64,000 bases of DNA. Source: Gemmobacter sp. 24YEA27. Its GTDB lineage: Bacteria; Pseudomonadota; Alphaproteobacteria; Rhodobacterales; Rhodobacteraceae. A program made the translations under genes and the position numbers. Location: NCBI RefSeq assembly GCF_030052995.1, contig NZ_JASJPW010000001.1, positions 2,284,001-2,348,000 of the forward strand, given 5' to 3'. The notes under the pieces are model-generated. The model was given only the letters and a program-made list of their open reading frames with translations. It was not told where the DNA came from and searched no databases. Positions within the stretch are counted from its first letter, which is position 1. Every line of letters begins with the position of its first letter. Positions 9,652 through 16,834 of the stretch are shown here, piece by piece.

Positions 9652-10374
9652 ATGACCTACTGTGTCGGCCTTCTGCTCAACCAGGGTATGGTATGCCTGT
9701 CCGATACCCGCACGAATGCGGGGCTCGACAATATTTCCACCTATCGCAAGATGTTCACCTTTGAGGTGCCGGGCGAGCGGGTGATCGTGATCATGACGGC
9801 GGGATCGCTTTCCGTTACTCAGACCACCATCGCGCGGCTGCATGAGGCGATGGATGACGAAATCGCAACGCCGGAAACCTCGATCACCCTGGCGCCGACC
9901 ATGCTGAAAGTGGCGCAGCTGGTGGGGAATACGCTGGCTGCGGTGCGGCGTGAGATCGACGAGAAACTCTCGATGAGCCAGGGCGCCTCGGCCTCGATGA
10001 TCGTCGCGGGGCAAAGGAAGGGCGGCGGTATGCGCATGTTCCTGATCTATCCCGAGGGGAATTTCATCGAAGCCACCGATGACACGCCCTTCCTCCAGAT
10101 CGGCGAACATAAATACGGCAAACCGATCCTGGACCGGGTGGTCCGGCCGGAAACCGGGTTGCAGGACGCACAGAAGGCGGTGCTGCTGTCGATGGATTCA
10201 ACCCTGCGCTCGAACCTTTCGGTGGGAATGCCGCTCGATCTGGCAGTGATTGAAAAAGACGCGCTGCAAGTCACGTCGCGGCGCCGGATCGAAGCCGGGG
10301 ATGAAGGCTTCCGCGCCATGAGCGAGGCCTGGTCCAATGCGCTGCGCGACGGCTTTACCCGGATCGCGGTCTGA
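9652..10374 (+). CDS. anbu: Anbu, ancestral-type proteasome beta-subunit peptidase
   Basis: A 240-residue Ntn-hydrolase of the proteasome/HslV superfamily. After removal of Met, Thr2 would be the N-terminal nucleophile (MTYCVG), followed by the SDTRTNAG block, Lys in YRKM at the usual lysine-33 position, and IMTAGSLSVTQ. Anbu subunits self-assemble without an alpha ring or a dedicated ATPase in the operon, and their substrates are not established. It begins 33 bases after the transglutaminase stop, without a terminator, consistent with the conserved four-gene Anbu cluster. Confidence 0.92.
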   Translation: MTYCVGLLLNQGMVCLSDTRTNAGLDNISTYRKMFTFEVPGERVIVIMTAGSLSVTQTTIARLHEAMDDEIATPETSITLAPTMLKVAQLVGNTLAAVRREIDEKLSMSQGASASMIVAGQRKGGGMRMFLIYPEGNFIEATDDTPFLQIGEHKYGKPILDRVVRPETGLQDAQKAVLLSMDSTLRSNLSVGMPLDLAVIEKDALQVTSRRRIEAGDEGFRAMSEAWSNALRDGFTRIAV

Positions 10375-10489
10375 CCTGTTCGGGTGACGTAGCGGCAAGC
10401 TGTCACGCTTTTGCGCAAATACTGTATCCGGGTCTTCACATAGACGCTGCAGGTGCATAGCTTTCTGGAAACTGCAGGAGAAACGACTC

Positions 10490-10807
10490 ATGCCGAATCT
10501 CGTCCGCCTCTATATTCAATCCGTCGCCATCGGGTTTGGATTGTCCGCAGGGTTCGTCGCCGCCATGCTCTGGACCAATGTCGCGGCCGTGGGCGCGCTG
10601 ATTGGCGGGGCAGGCGCGATGGGTTGGGTGGCTGTCGCGATGCTGGTGATGTTTTTCGGCGTTCTCTTTTCGGGCGTGCAATTTGCAATCCGCGTCATGA
10701 TGCTGTCCGAACAGGATGACACGCCGCGCGGCGCCCTGCGTCAGCAGATGATCCCGATCCGGATCGAGGCGCGGGCCGAACAGCAAAAGCGCCAGCCGCG
10801 CCGCTGA
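10490..10807 (+). CDS. Small hypothetical membrane protein
   Basis: A 105-residue protein with two hydrophobic segments (about residues 8-31 and 40-68) and a basic, Gln/Arg-rich C-terminal tail. The AGGAG box before the ATG at 10490 is good. It is the last plus-strand gene before the strong terminator at 10831, 115 bases behind Anbu. It may be transcribed with the Anbu cluster, but I recognise no family and assign no function. Confidence 0.7.
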   Translation: MPNLVRLYIQSVAIGFGLSAGFVAAMLWTNVAAVGALIGGAGAMGWVAVAMLVMFFGVLFSGVQFAIRVMMLSEQDDTPRGALRQQMIPIRIEARAEQQKRQPRR

Positions 10808-10830
10808 TCCGTCAGCCATCAGCTTAAGAA

Positions 10831-10860
10831 GCCCGCCGCGTCACCGCTGGCGGGCTTTTC
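10831..10860 (+). terminator. Rho-independent terminator closing the Anbu cluster
   Basis: GCCCGCC (10831-10837) pairs with GGCGGGC (10849-10855), extended inside by GCG/CGC with one bulged T, followed by TTTTC. It lies 24 bases after the stop of the small membrane protein gene. Confidence 0.85.
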
Positions 10861-11150
10861 TTTGGCTGAGGCGTGCCAGCTGGGGCGGGAAGAGGTGGCG
10901 GGCCCGCAGCGGCCGTGGGTGGTCTCGATATCCCGAGAGCCAGAGGTCTCAGGTGGGAACCAGGTATCCGGACCAGGATCCGGGCAGAGCCAGCCCCCAT
11001 TCATATGCTTATCGGCCACTGGGTTATGGACCCCTCACGCGAAGAGCAGCACCCGCCGCTTTCATATCTAGGGCTGCGGGGGCAGTAGTGCAAGTCCGCC
11101 GCTGGCCCGGTTCGGCTATTGCTTGCGGCAGGCCGGAAGACTGGACAAAT

Positions 11151-11165
11151 GTTTACTGTTTGTTC
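11151..11165 (+). promoter_or_regulatory. Putative LexA (SOS) box upstream of mmcB
   Basis: GTTT-ACTGTTT-GTTC matches the alphaproteobacterial LexA operator GTTC-N7-GTTC with one mismatch and exact spacing. It sits 11 bases before the chosen mmcB start. The call is supported by a perfect copy at the convergent neighbour (12873-12887) and by mmcB being a known SOS-regulated gene in Caulobacter, as I recall. One mismatch makes it weaker than that copy. Confidence 0.55.
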
Positions 11166-11176
11166 ATGTTGGGGCG

Positions 11177-11662
11177 ATGGACAACCTGATGCATCGCCTG
11201 ACCCTGGCTGAAATCCCCGAAGTCGCCCCTGATCTCTTGCCCCTGCAGGCGGGTCAGCGCATCGCGCGCGGGGTTGCGCGGCTTTTGTGCAGCCACGGAT
11301 TTGCACCGGTTGCGGAAATGCCGCTGGCTGGCAAGCTGCGCGCGGATGTGATGGCGATCGGGCCAAAGGGCGAGGTCTGGATCGTCGAATGCAAATCCTG
11401 CCGCGCGGATTTTCGGGCGGATCGCAAATGGCAGGGCTATACCGCCTGGTGCGACCGTTTTTTCTGGGCGGTCGGACCTGATTTCCCGCAAGAGATCCTG
11501 CCCGAAAACGACGGCCTGATCCTCGCTGACGCGTTCGGGGGCGAGATCATCCGTATGTCTGATGAGACACCGCTGGCGCCCGCCCGGCGCAAAGTGGTCA
11601 GCCGCGATTTTGCCCGTTATGCCGCCTTGCGCCTGCTCGCCTTGCGCGATCCGCTGCCCTGA
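11177..11662 (+). CDS. mmcB: MmcB family DNA repair protein (predicted nuclease fold)
   Basis: A 161-residue protein with the MmcB pattern: QRIARGVARLL, then LRADVMAIGPKGEVWIVECKS with the Asp/Glu/Lys residues of a restriction-endonuclease-like core, then KWQGYTAWCDRFFWAV. In Caulobacter, mmcB contributes to mitomycin C resistance and is SOS-induced. The frame opens at 11123, but the LexA-like box at 11151-11165 would then lie inside the gene, so I prefer ATG 11177. Its ribosome site is weak and ATG 11189 is an alternative. It is convergent with the radical SAM gene, a double hairpin lying between. Confidence 0.85.
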   Translation: MDNLMHRLTLAEIPEVAPDLLPLQAGQRIARGVARLLCSHGFAPVAEMPLAGKLRADVMAIGPKGEVWIVECKSCRADFRADRKWQGYTAWCDRFFWAVGPDFPQEILPENDGLILADAFGGEIIRMSDETPLAPARRKVVSRDFARYAALRLLALRDPLP

Positions 11663-11671
11663 GGCGCAAGG

Positions 11672-11716
11672 CAAATTTCTTAAAAGAAATTTGTCCGGTT
11701 TCTGTGCAGAAACCGG
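11672..11716. repeat. Pair of tandem perfect hairpins between convergent genes
   Basis: Two back-to-back ten-base stems, each with a two-base loop: CAAATTTCTT/AAGAAATTTG (11672-11693) and CCGGTTTCTG/CAGAAACCGG (11695-11716). The symmetric form and the position between the mmcB and radical SAM stop codons suggest a bidirectional terminator. A similar double module occurs at 16289-16334. Confidence 0.7.
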
Positions 11717-11733
11717 TCTGCTGGCCCGCCGGA

Positions 11734-12849
11734 TCAGAACAGGCCGAGCTGGTCGCCTCTGGCAAAGGGCACCCGGAAAAGATCACAGCGCAGCGCCGGC
11801 TGCGGCGCGTCCAGGCCCAGTTTTGCCGCCGCGCGGCGGAAGCGGTCGGCAATCAGCCGCGACCAGAGGCCTTCGCCCTTCATCCTTTTGCCGAATGTGG
11901 CGTCATAATCTTTGCCGCCATGCATCTCGCGCACCCTGTTCAGCACCTTGGTCGCGCGCCCGGGCTCGGCCCGTTCCAGCCAGTCGCGAAACAGCCCCGC
12001 CACCTCCTGCGTCAGCCGGAGCGAGATCCAGCTGGCGCTGGTCGCGCCGGCCTCCTTTGCGGCGTCCAGCAGTGGCTCGATCTCATGATCGGTCAGGCCA
12101 GGGATGACCGGCGCCAGCATCAGCCGCACCGGGATGCCGGCCTCGCTCAGCCGCCGGATGATCTGTAATCTGCGGGCAGGCGCCGGCGCGCGGGGCTCCA
12201 TCTTGCGCGCAAGCGACTGATCCAGCGTGGTAATCGAGATGCCCACCCGGACGAGACCCTCCGCCGCCATCGGGGCGAGAAGGTCGATATCGCGTTCGAT
12301 CAGCGTGCCGCGGGTGGTGATCGCCAGCGGGTGGCGAAAGGCCGACAGCACCTCGACCACCTCACGTGTCACCCGGTACTGCGCCTCGCCCGGCTGCCAG
12401 GGATCGGTATTGGTGCCAAGCGCGATCGGCGCGACCTTGTAGCTTCTGGCGCGAAGTTCGCGATCCAGCACCTGGCCGATCCCCGGTTTCGCGACGAGCT
12501 TTGTCTCGAAATCCAGCCCCGGCGAAAGGTTGAGATAGGCATGGGTCGGCCGCGCGAAACAATAGACGCAGCCATGTTCGCACCCGCGCCAGGGATTGAC
12601 CGAGCGGTCAAAGGGCAGGTCGGGCGAGGCATTGCGGCTGATCGCCGATTTCGGCACTTCGCGGCTGATTTCCGTCTGCACCAGCGCGTCATCTTCGACC
12701 ATATCCCAGCCGTCGGACAGCGCCTCGCGCTGATGCGGCTCATAACGGCCGGCCTCGTTGAGACCGGCACCACGTGCCCTGACGCGCTGCCCCGGCAAAA
12801 GACCGGGCAGCGGTGTGGTCACAGGGCTGGAAGGGCGGGGCGCTGGCAC
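11734..12849 (-). CDS. PA0069 family radical SAM protein
   Basis: A radical S-adenosylmethionine enzyme of 371 residues from a GTG start. The iron-sulfur motif CEHGCVYC follows NPWRGCEH, with PTHAYLNLSPGLDFE behind it and GTNTDPWQPGE in the core. The family is related to spore photoproduct lyase-like enzymes but its substrate is unknown. The frame is open to 13041, yet GTG 12849 is the likely start: it follows a CAGGGA box, begins at the usual Pro-rich N-terminus, and a perfect LexA box lies 24 bases upstream. That box and the convergent SOS-type gene mmcB suggest a DNA damage role (inference). Confidence 0.88.
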   Translation of the reverse strand: MPAPRPSSPVTTPLPGLLPGQRVRARGAGLNEAGRYEPHQREALSDGWDMVEDDALVQTEISREVPKSAISRNASPDLPFDRSVNPWRGCEHGCVYCFARPTHAYLNLSPGLDFETKLVAKPGIGQVLDRELRARSYKVAPIALGTNTDPWQPGEAQYRVTREVVEVLSAFRHPLAITTRGTLIERDIDLLAPMAAEGLVRVGISITTLDQSLARKMEPRAPAPARRLQIIRRLSEAGIPVRLMLAPVIPGLTDHEIEPLLDAAKEAGATSASWISLRLTQEVAGLFRDWLERAEPGRATKVLNRVREMHGGKDYDATFGKRMKGEGLWSRLIADRFRRAAAKLGLDAPQPALRCDLFRVPFARGDQLGLF

Positions 12850-12872
12850 GGTGGGATTCCCTGAAAATTCTG

Positions 12873-12887
12873 GAACAAAAATAGAAC
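12873..12887 (-). promoter_or_regulatory. LexA (SOS) box of the radical SAM gene
   Basis: On the minus strand the sequence reads GTTC-TATTTTT-GTTC, an exact match to the alphaproteobacterial LexA operator GTTC-N7-GTTC. It lies 24 bases upstream of the GTG start, where LexA would block the promoter. Confidence 0.75.
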
Positions 12888-13018
12888 AAGTGCGGGTGAA
12901 GAAAAGGGGGAAACGTGCGGAAGTCGGCTTTCTCTTCGCTAGTGTCGCAAACATCTGAGTGGAAGTGTCGTTTTCAGCCCATTGAAAGAGGAACGAACTC
13001 TCTCCGCTGGAGCGCCCC

Positions 13019-13716
13019 ATGGCCGATGACGACGAAATCATCCTCTCGGAACTTCCCGATGACGAGCTGGTCCTGCAGATGCATGATGACCTCTATGACG
13101 GCCTGAAGGACGAGATCGAAGAGGGGACCCGCATCCTGCTGGACCGCGGCTGGACGCCCTATGACGTGCTCACCCGGGCGCTGGTGGCCGGCATGAAGAT
13201 CGTCGGCGATGATTTCCGTGACGGGATCCTGTTTGTGCCTGAAGTGCTTTTGTCCGCGAATGCAATGAAGTCGGGGATGACCATCCTCAAGCCGTTGCTG
13301 GCGGAAACCGGCGCGCCGCGCATGGGCAAGATGGTGATCGGCACCGTCAAAGGCGACATCCACGACATCGGCAAGAACCTTGTCGCGATGATGATGGAAG
13401 GCGCCGGCTTCGAGGTTGTGGATCTGGGCATCAACAACTCAGTGGAAAAATATCTCGAGGCGCTTGGTACGGAAACGCCTGATATCCTTGGGATGTCGGC
13501 GCTTCTGACCACCACCATGCCCTATATGAAAGTGGTGATTGATACGCTGAAGGAAAAAGGCATGCGCGAGGACTATATCGTGCTCGTGGGGGGGCGCCGC
13601 TGAACGAGGAATTCGGCAAGGCGATCGGTGCGGATGCCTATTGCCGCGACGCAGCAGTGGCGGTCGAGACCGCGAAACAGCTGGTCGCGCGGCGGCACAA
13701 TCAACTGAGCGCCTGA
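13019..13716 (+). pseudogene. Methyltransferase-cognate corrinoid protein, frameshifted in a G run
   Basis: B12-binding corrinoid protein that shuttles methyl groups in cobalamin-dependent methyl transfer. The N-terminal helical cap (ILLDRGWTPYDVLTRAL) is followed by the B12 domain with GTVKGDIHDIGKN, whose His is the lower cobalt ligand, and SALLTTTMPYMK. The open frame stops at 13603 right after VLVGG. The expected ending (APLNEEFGKAIGADAYC through to RHNQLSA) continues in the next frame to 13716. A single missing G in the run at 13588-13594 (seven, where eight restores the frame) explains it. I consider a sequence error likely and the gene otherwise intact. The ATG follows a CTGGAG box. 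Confidence 0.85.
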
Positions 13717-13734
13717 GACTTCCCCGAACATCAA

Positions 13735-13769
13735 CAGGCTCCGGCGCAATCCGGAGCCTGATTTGCTTT
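13735..13769 (+). terminator. Rho-independent terminator after the corrinoid gene
   Basis: CAGGCTCCGG (13735-13744) pairs perfectly with CCGGAGCCTG (13751-13760) around a six-base loop, followed by ATTTGCTTT. It lies 18 bases after the true end of the corrinoid gene at 13716, which also supports that reading over the truncated one. Confidence 0.85.
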
Positions 13770-13825
13770 CGGGCTTGCGCAGGCCCGTCTGCGACCCCAG
13801 ATTTAGCAGGTGGAGGGTTGTGAAA

Positions 13826-13981
13826 ATGCCATTGACGTCCTTTCTCGGGCTGATTGCCCTTGTGATCCTTGCTGCTGGTCTGACGCTTTCGCTGGCGCTG
13901 AGCCTTGGTGTGCCGTTGCCGGCGATTGCCCTGGTGGCGATGCTCGGGAGCCTCGCCCTTGGCATGAAGCGGTGGCACTGA
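13826..13981 (+). CDS. Very small membrane protein (51 residues)
   Basis: Two hydrophobic segments (about residues 5-28 and 30-47) ending in KRWH, with hardly any soluble part. The ATG at 13826 lies nine bases after GGAGGG; a GTG two codons earlier is too close to that box. It falls between the corrinoid and DUF1638 genes, whose products belong to B12 methyl transfer, but no family is recognised. Short hydrophobic frames can arise by chance; the good ribosome site and the position argue for a real gene. Confidence 0.55.
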   Translation: MPLTSFLGLIALVILAAGLTLSLALSLGVPLPAIALVAMLGSLALGMKRWH

Positions 13982-14057
13982 AACCCGGTGACGGTCGGGG
14001 CCTGACGCTCAGGCCGGCCATATCGTGTCCGGTTAAATTGAAAATCGGAGGCCTGTG

Positions 14058-14705
14058 ATGGAAAGGCCGAACCTGCCTTCAGAAGAGGTTCTCGTCCCAG
14101 GCGAGGTGGCGAGCCAGGGCGAGGGGCGGATCCTGTTGATCGCCTGCGGCGCGCTGGCGCGCGAGATCCTTGATCTGAAACGCGCCAATGGCTGGACCCA
14201 TCTCGATCTGCAATGTCTGCCCGCCAATCTGCATCTCTGGCCCGATAAGATCACCGCTGCGGTCGAAGCGGCGGTCCTTGCCTCTCGGGACAGCTATTCC
14301 TGGATTTTCGTGGTTTATGCTGATTGCGGCACGGGCGGCCAGCTCGCCGCGCGCTGTGCCGAGCTGGGCGTCGAGATGGTGGCAGGCCCGCATTGCTATT
14401 CGTTTTTCGAGGGCAATGAGAGTTTTGCGGCGCGGTCGGAGGAAGAGTTTACCGCCTTTTATCTCACCGATTTTCTCGTGCGGCAATTCGATGCTTTCGT
14501 GTGGAAGCCGATGGGGCTCGACCGGCACCCGGAATTGCGCGACATGATCTTCGGGAATTATGAAAAGCTGGTCTATCAGGCGCAGACCGATGACCCGGCG
14601 CTGGATGCGAAGGCGCAGGATTGTGCAGCGCGGCTGGGCCTGGTCTATGAGCGTCGATTTACCGGATATGGCGATCTGGCGGGGGCGCTTGCCCGGCTGG
14701 GGTGA
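14058..14705 (+). CDS. DUF1638 family protein
   Basis: A 215-residue soluble protein with the DUF1638 pattern: LLIACGALAREIL at the start, LPANLHLWPDKI, VVYADCGTGGQL and GPHCYSFFEG in the middle. The conserved Cys and His residues suggest a metal or cofactor site. The function is unknown; in Rhodobacteraceae and methanogens it is typically found beside corrinoid methyltransferase genes, as here. A CGGAGG box precedes ATG 14058 (GTG at 14055 is possible). No methyltransferase or corrinoid-activating protein follows; the downstream region is decayed. Confidence 0.82.
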   Translation: MERPNLPSEEVLVPGEVASQGEGRILLIACGALAREILDLKRANGWTHLDLQCLPANLHLWPDKITAAVEAAVLASRDSYSWIFVVYADCGTGGQLAARCAELGVEMVAGPHCYSFFEGNESFAARSEEEFTAFYLTDFLVRQFDAFVWKPMGLDRHPELRDMIFGNYEKLVYQAQTDDPALDAKAQDCAARLGLVYERRFTGYGDLAGALARLG

Positions 14706-15179
14706 GGCGCGGTGGAGGTGGCGAACTCGGACGAGGCGTCGCCGAGTACGTCTCGCGCGCCATGATCCGGGGGGGCATCGAGGCGACCGGTTTCGATCAG
14801 CCGCGCAAGGGACCGGCAGCGCTAGGAAGGCGTGCCGCGGTGAGCCAAAGACCGCAAGCTGGTGCCTGCTTTTCTGTTCTTATCGACCTTCATGCGCGCG
14901 GCGGCCAGGCCGAACTGCACATGGCCTCCCGGCGGGGGCAGAGAGCGCGATGAGCTATTGGTCGTGGCCTCGATCCTTAGCGCGCCGACACTGACATGGG
15001 CGCCGCCGCCCAGAGCAATGATGTTTTTGGCTGCGGTGCTGCTGGTGGCGTTGAACCGGGCCTTGGCTCCAGGGGACAGTCTTGAACAGCCCCGGGCCTC
15101 CTGGACGCCGTCGTGTCTCATCTTCTGCTGCCGTTCGAACCCGCATGGCGACAGCTTCCCGTTCTTTGCATGCTTCCGT
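14706..15179. other. Decayed stretch without a supportable gene
   Basis: Several open frames are present on both strands, but none gives a recognisable protein, a good ribosome site or consistent coding character. Being directly downstream of the transposase remnant on the minus strand, it may include its lost 3' half; I could not align it by eye. Nothing firmer can be said. Confidence 0.5.
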
Positions 15180-15593
15180 TTGCATAACATCCCGATGTAA
15201 TCGAACACGTCCTGCCTGGCGGCTCTCTGGTCTGGTTTCGGTTCTTAGGGAACATGCCCGGGAGCCGGGGGAACATGCCCGGGAGCCGGACAGCGTCGTC
15301 GATCCCGATGCCCAGGGACCAGTGAAATAGCTGGTTGCAATCCATTTGCTCCATGAGCTGAGACCCGGACCGTGTTGGGCAGAGGATCTGCAGCAGTCTG
15401 ACCCGGATCAGTCGGTCCGGCGTGACTGAGGGGCGCCCTCGCTTCCACAGAGCCGGCCGAACTCGGCATCGGGCGAGCGCAGCGCATCGTTGACGACGGC
15501 CCGGCTCTTGCGCTGCGGTTGCCGTGGCGGGATGCGCTCCTCGGGGTCGACGTCGCTGAACAGAGATCCCGTCGTTTTGTCCGATCCGCGCAT
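15180..15593 (-). pseudogene. IS5-type transposase remnant
   Basis: The minus strand from ATG 15593 reads MRGSDKTTGSLFSDVDPEER, the N-terminus of IS5-family transposases of the MRGSD type. After a stop, the next frame continues with GRPSVTPDRLIRVRLLQIL, SQLMEQMDCNQLFHWSLGI and GIDDAVRL, the expected order, so at least one frameshift separates the parts. The catalytic DDE core is not recognisable and no terminal inverted repeats were found. A 21-base duplication interrupts the match. This is an old, dead insertion. Confidence 0.75.
15249..15290. repeat. Tandem duplication, 2 x 21 bases
   Basis: Two adjacent copies of a 21-base unit starting GGAACATGCCCGGG, identical at 20 positions. They lie inside the dead transposase and translate on the minus strand as a doubled LPGMFPR/K. 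Probably a slippage duplication after loss of function. Confidence 0.85.
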
Positions 15594-15686
15594 AGCCACC
15601 CTATTCTTGCCCTGAGGGACCTCAGTTGCCAGCGTAGTCTTACGCGTCGTTGTCAAACGGCCTGATGCTGTCGTCGATGGACATAC

Positions 15687-16006
15687 TCATCGCCACTTTC
15701 TCCCTTGTAGCATGAGCAGGAGGCCAAAGGTTCGATACGCCAGCGGCTTTCCGGACAAGAACCCACAGGCGAGGATGAAGGGCGCGAAGACCCGATCCCC
15801 GGCTTTCCAGTGTGCCAGCGGGCCGCTTCGATGACCTCGCGGCAATATTCATGGCCGGGCATGTCGTCTGGCCTGACATTCGGGTGTTCGCTCCCCCAGC
15901 CATGCGGGTCTGAGCGGCAGAAGCCGCAGGTCAGCAACTTCCGTACAACACCCTCCTCGTCGCAGGCAGGATCGGGAAAGGATTCAATCGAAAGCGAAGC
16001 CCGGAA
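15687..16006 (-). pseudogene. Fragment of a zinc-dependent alcohol dehydrogenase
   Basis: The minus strand encodes a recognisable N-terminal MDR/ADH segment: FPDPACDEEGVVRKLL, CGFCRSDPHGW (catalytic zinc Cys and neighbouring residues) and MPGHEYCREVIEA with the GHE zinc ligands. After WHTG the match jumps to another frame (RVFAPFILACG), then ends at a stop. There is no recognisable start, no Rossmann domain and no C-terminus. It is a truncated, frameshifted relic next to the transposase remnant, suggesting an insertion or deletion that destroyed an adh gene. Confidence 0.7.
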
Positions 16007-16032
16007 TTCGCGGATAACGCGCGACAGGCATG

Positions 16033-16254
16033 TCAGGTCCAGGGCTTCTGGAAATGCTGCAGACAATAGACGCGGATCGCCGAGGCGAGACCTTCCTCCG
16101 GGCGCCGTGTTTCGTCGATTTCAGACGCCAGGGCGTTGACAGAGCAGGGCCTGGCATATGCAATTTCCAGGAAAGCCTGCCAGAATTCCGGCTCCAGCGT
16201 GACACTGGTGCGGTGGCCGCGCAGCGTGAGTGAGTGTTTTTCCGGACCAGCCAT
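16033..16254 (-). CDS. Ribbon-helix-helix domain protein
   Basis: A 73-residue protein of the RHH_4 type: HSLTLRGHRTSVTLEPEFW, then VNALASEIDE and GLASAIRVYCLQ. The family is predicted to bind DNA as a dimer through the N-terminal strand, but targets are unknown. The start at 16254 matches the usual family length; the frame extends to 16314 without a better start. It is the last of four minus-strand genes behind fumC; the double hairpin at 16289-16334 separates it from the preceding small gene, so transcription may be partly uncoupled. Confidence 0.75.
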   Translation of the reverse strand: MAGPEKHSLTLRGHRTSVTLEPEFWQAFLEIAYARPCSVNALASEIDETRRPEEGLASAIRVYCLQHFQKPWT

Positions 16255-16288
16255 GTCTAAGGCTAGCAAGCGCCGGGCAGGGGCGCCA

Positions 16289-16334
16289 GCCGGAGTTTTG
16301 CGAAACTCCGGCACGATTTCTGGACAGAAATCGT
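16289..16334. repeat. Pair of tandem perfect hairpins after the 76-residue gene
   Basis: GCCGGAGTTT/AAACTCCGGC (16289-16312, four-base loop) is followed at once by ACGATTTCTG/CAGAAATCGT (16313-16334, two-base loop). The design matches the pair at 11672-11716: two consecutive ten-base stems, one with a TTTCTG-NN-CAGAAA core. It starts right at the stop of the minus-strand gene at 16336 and could act as a terminator or processing site. Confidence 0.7.
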
Positions 16335-16335
16335 T

Positions 16336-16566
16336 TCAGACGATGCGGCGGAGCGGTTCGCTGTTGCAAAAGATCACGAATTGCCCGGCGTTTTCCACCA
16401 CCGGGAAGCCACGTCTTTTCATTTCCGACAGGAACCAGGCGCGCCCGGCAAAGCGTTCAATATCGCGGACCTTGCGGCGGATCACGCCGCCGCTGCGGGC
16501 GGCCTGGGATGAAAAGAGATGCAGGGTCCAGGTCTCTCGGCTCAGATGATCTGAGGAATCGATCAT
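16336..16566 (-). CDS. Conserved small protein of unknown function (76 residues)
   Basis: The product begins MIDSSDHLSRETWTLHLFSS and contains GGVIRRKVRDIER and FPVVENAGQFVIFCN. Relatives in Rhodobacteraceae are sometimes labelled phosphoribosylanthranilate isomerase, but at 76 residues without a barrel fold that name is not supported. The start is fixed by a strong AGGAGG box six bases before ATG 16566. It lies 46 bases behind the DUF4169 gene in the fumC operon. Function unknown. Confidence 0.78.
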   Translation of the reverse strand: MIDSSDHLSRETWTLHLFSSQAARSGGVIRRKVRDIERFAGRAWFLSEMKRRGFPVVENAGQFVIFCNSEPLRRIV

Positions 16567-16612
16567 GGTGTACCTCCTGCCGGAGGCTGCACTGATCCGG
16601 GTTAAACGGGGG

Positions 16613-16834
16613 TTAATCCTGATCGGGATCTGATCCGGCTGCCGGATCCGCCTGGGGATTTGGATCTCGCCGGTGCTGATCGAGTTCGCGGGTGGATTTC
16701 TCCCCCCGCGCCAGTTCAGCCGCGCGCTCTGACAGGCTGCGACCGAATTTCGCGGCATTGGTGTCAGCCTGCGCCCGCTTTTCGCGGCGCGCCCGATCCT
16801 TACGGACGCGGTTCAGGTTGACGAGGTCTGCCAT
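16613..16834 (-). CDS. DUF4169 family protein
   Basis: A 73-residue, highly charged protein starting [19 protein letters not shown], the signature of DUF4169, with an Ala/Arg-rich helical middle and an acidic tail. Such proteins are common behind fumC in Rhodobacteraceae and have no known function. Its ATG overlaps the fumC stop by one base (TGATG), so it is translationally coupled to fumarase. Confidence 0.88.
   Translation of the reverse strand: MADLVNLNRVRKDRARREKRAQADTNAAKFGRSLSERAAELARGEKSTRELDQHRRDPNPQADPAAGSDPDQD

Noticed and set aside
13588..13594. Programmed ribosomal frameshift at the G7 run of the corrinoid gene
   Set aside because: Comparable breaks occur in five other unrelated genes, mostly at G/C runs, so a technical cause is simpler; no stimulatory structure is evident, since the hairpin at 13735 is the terminator.
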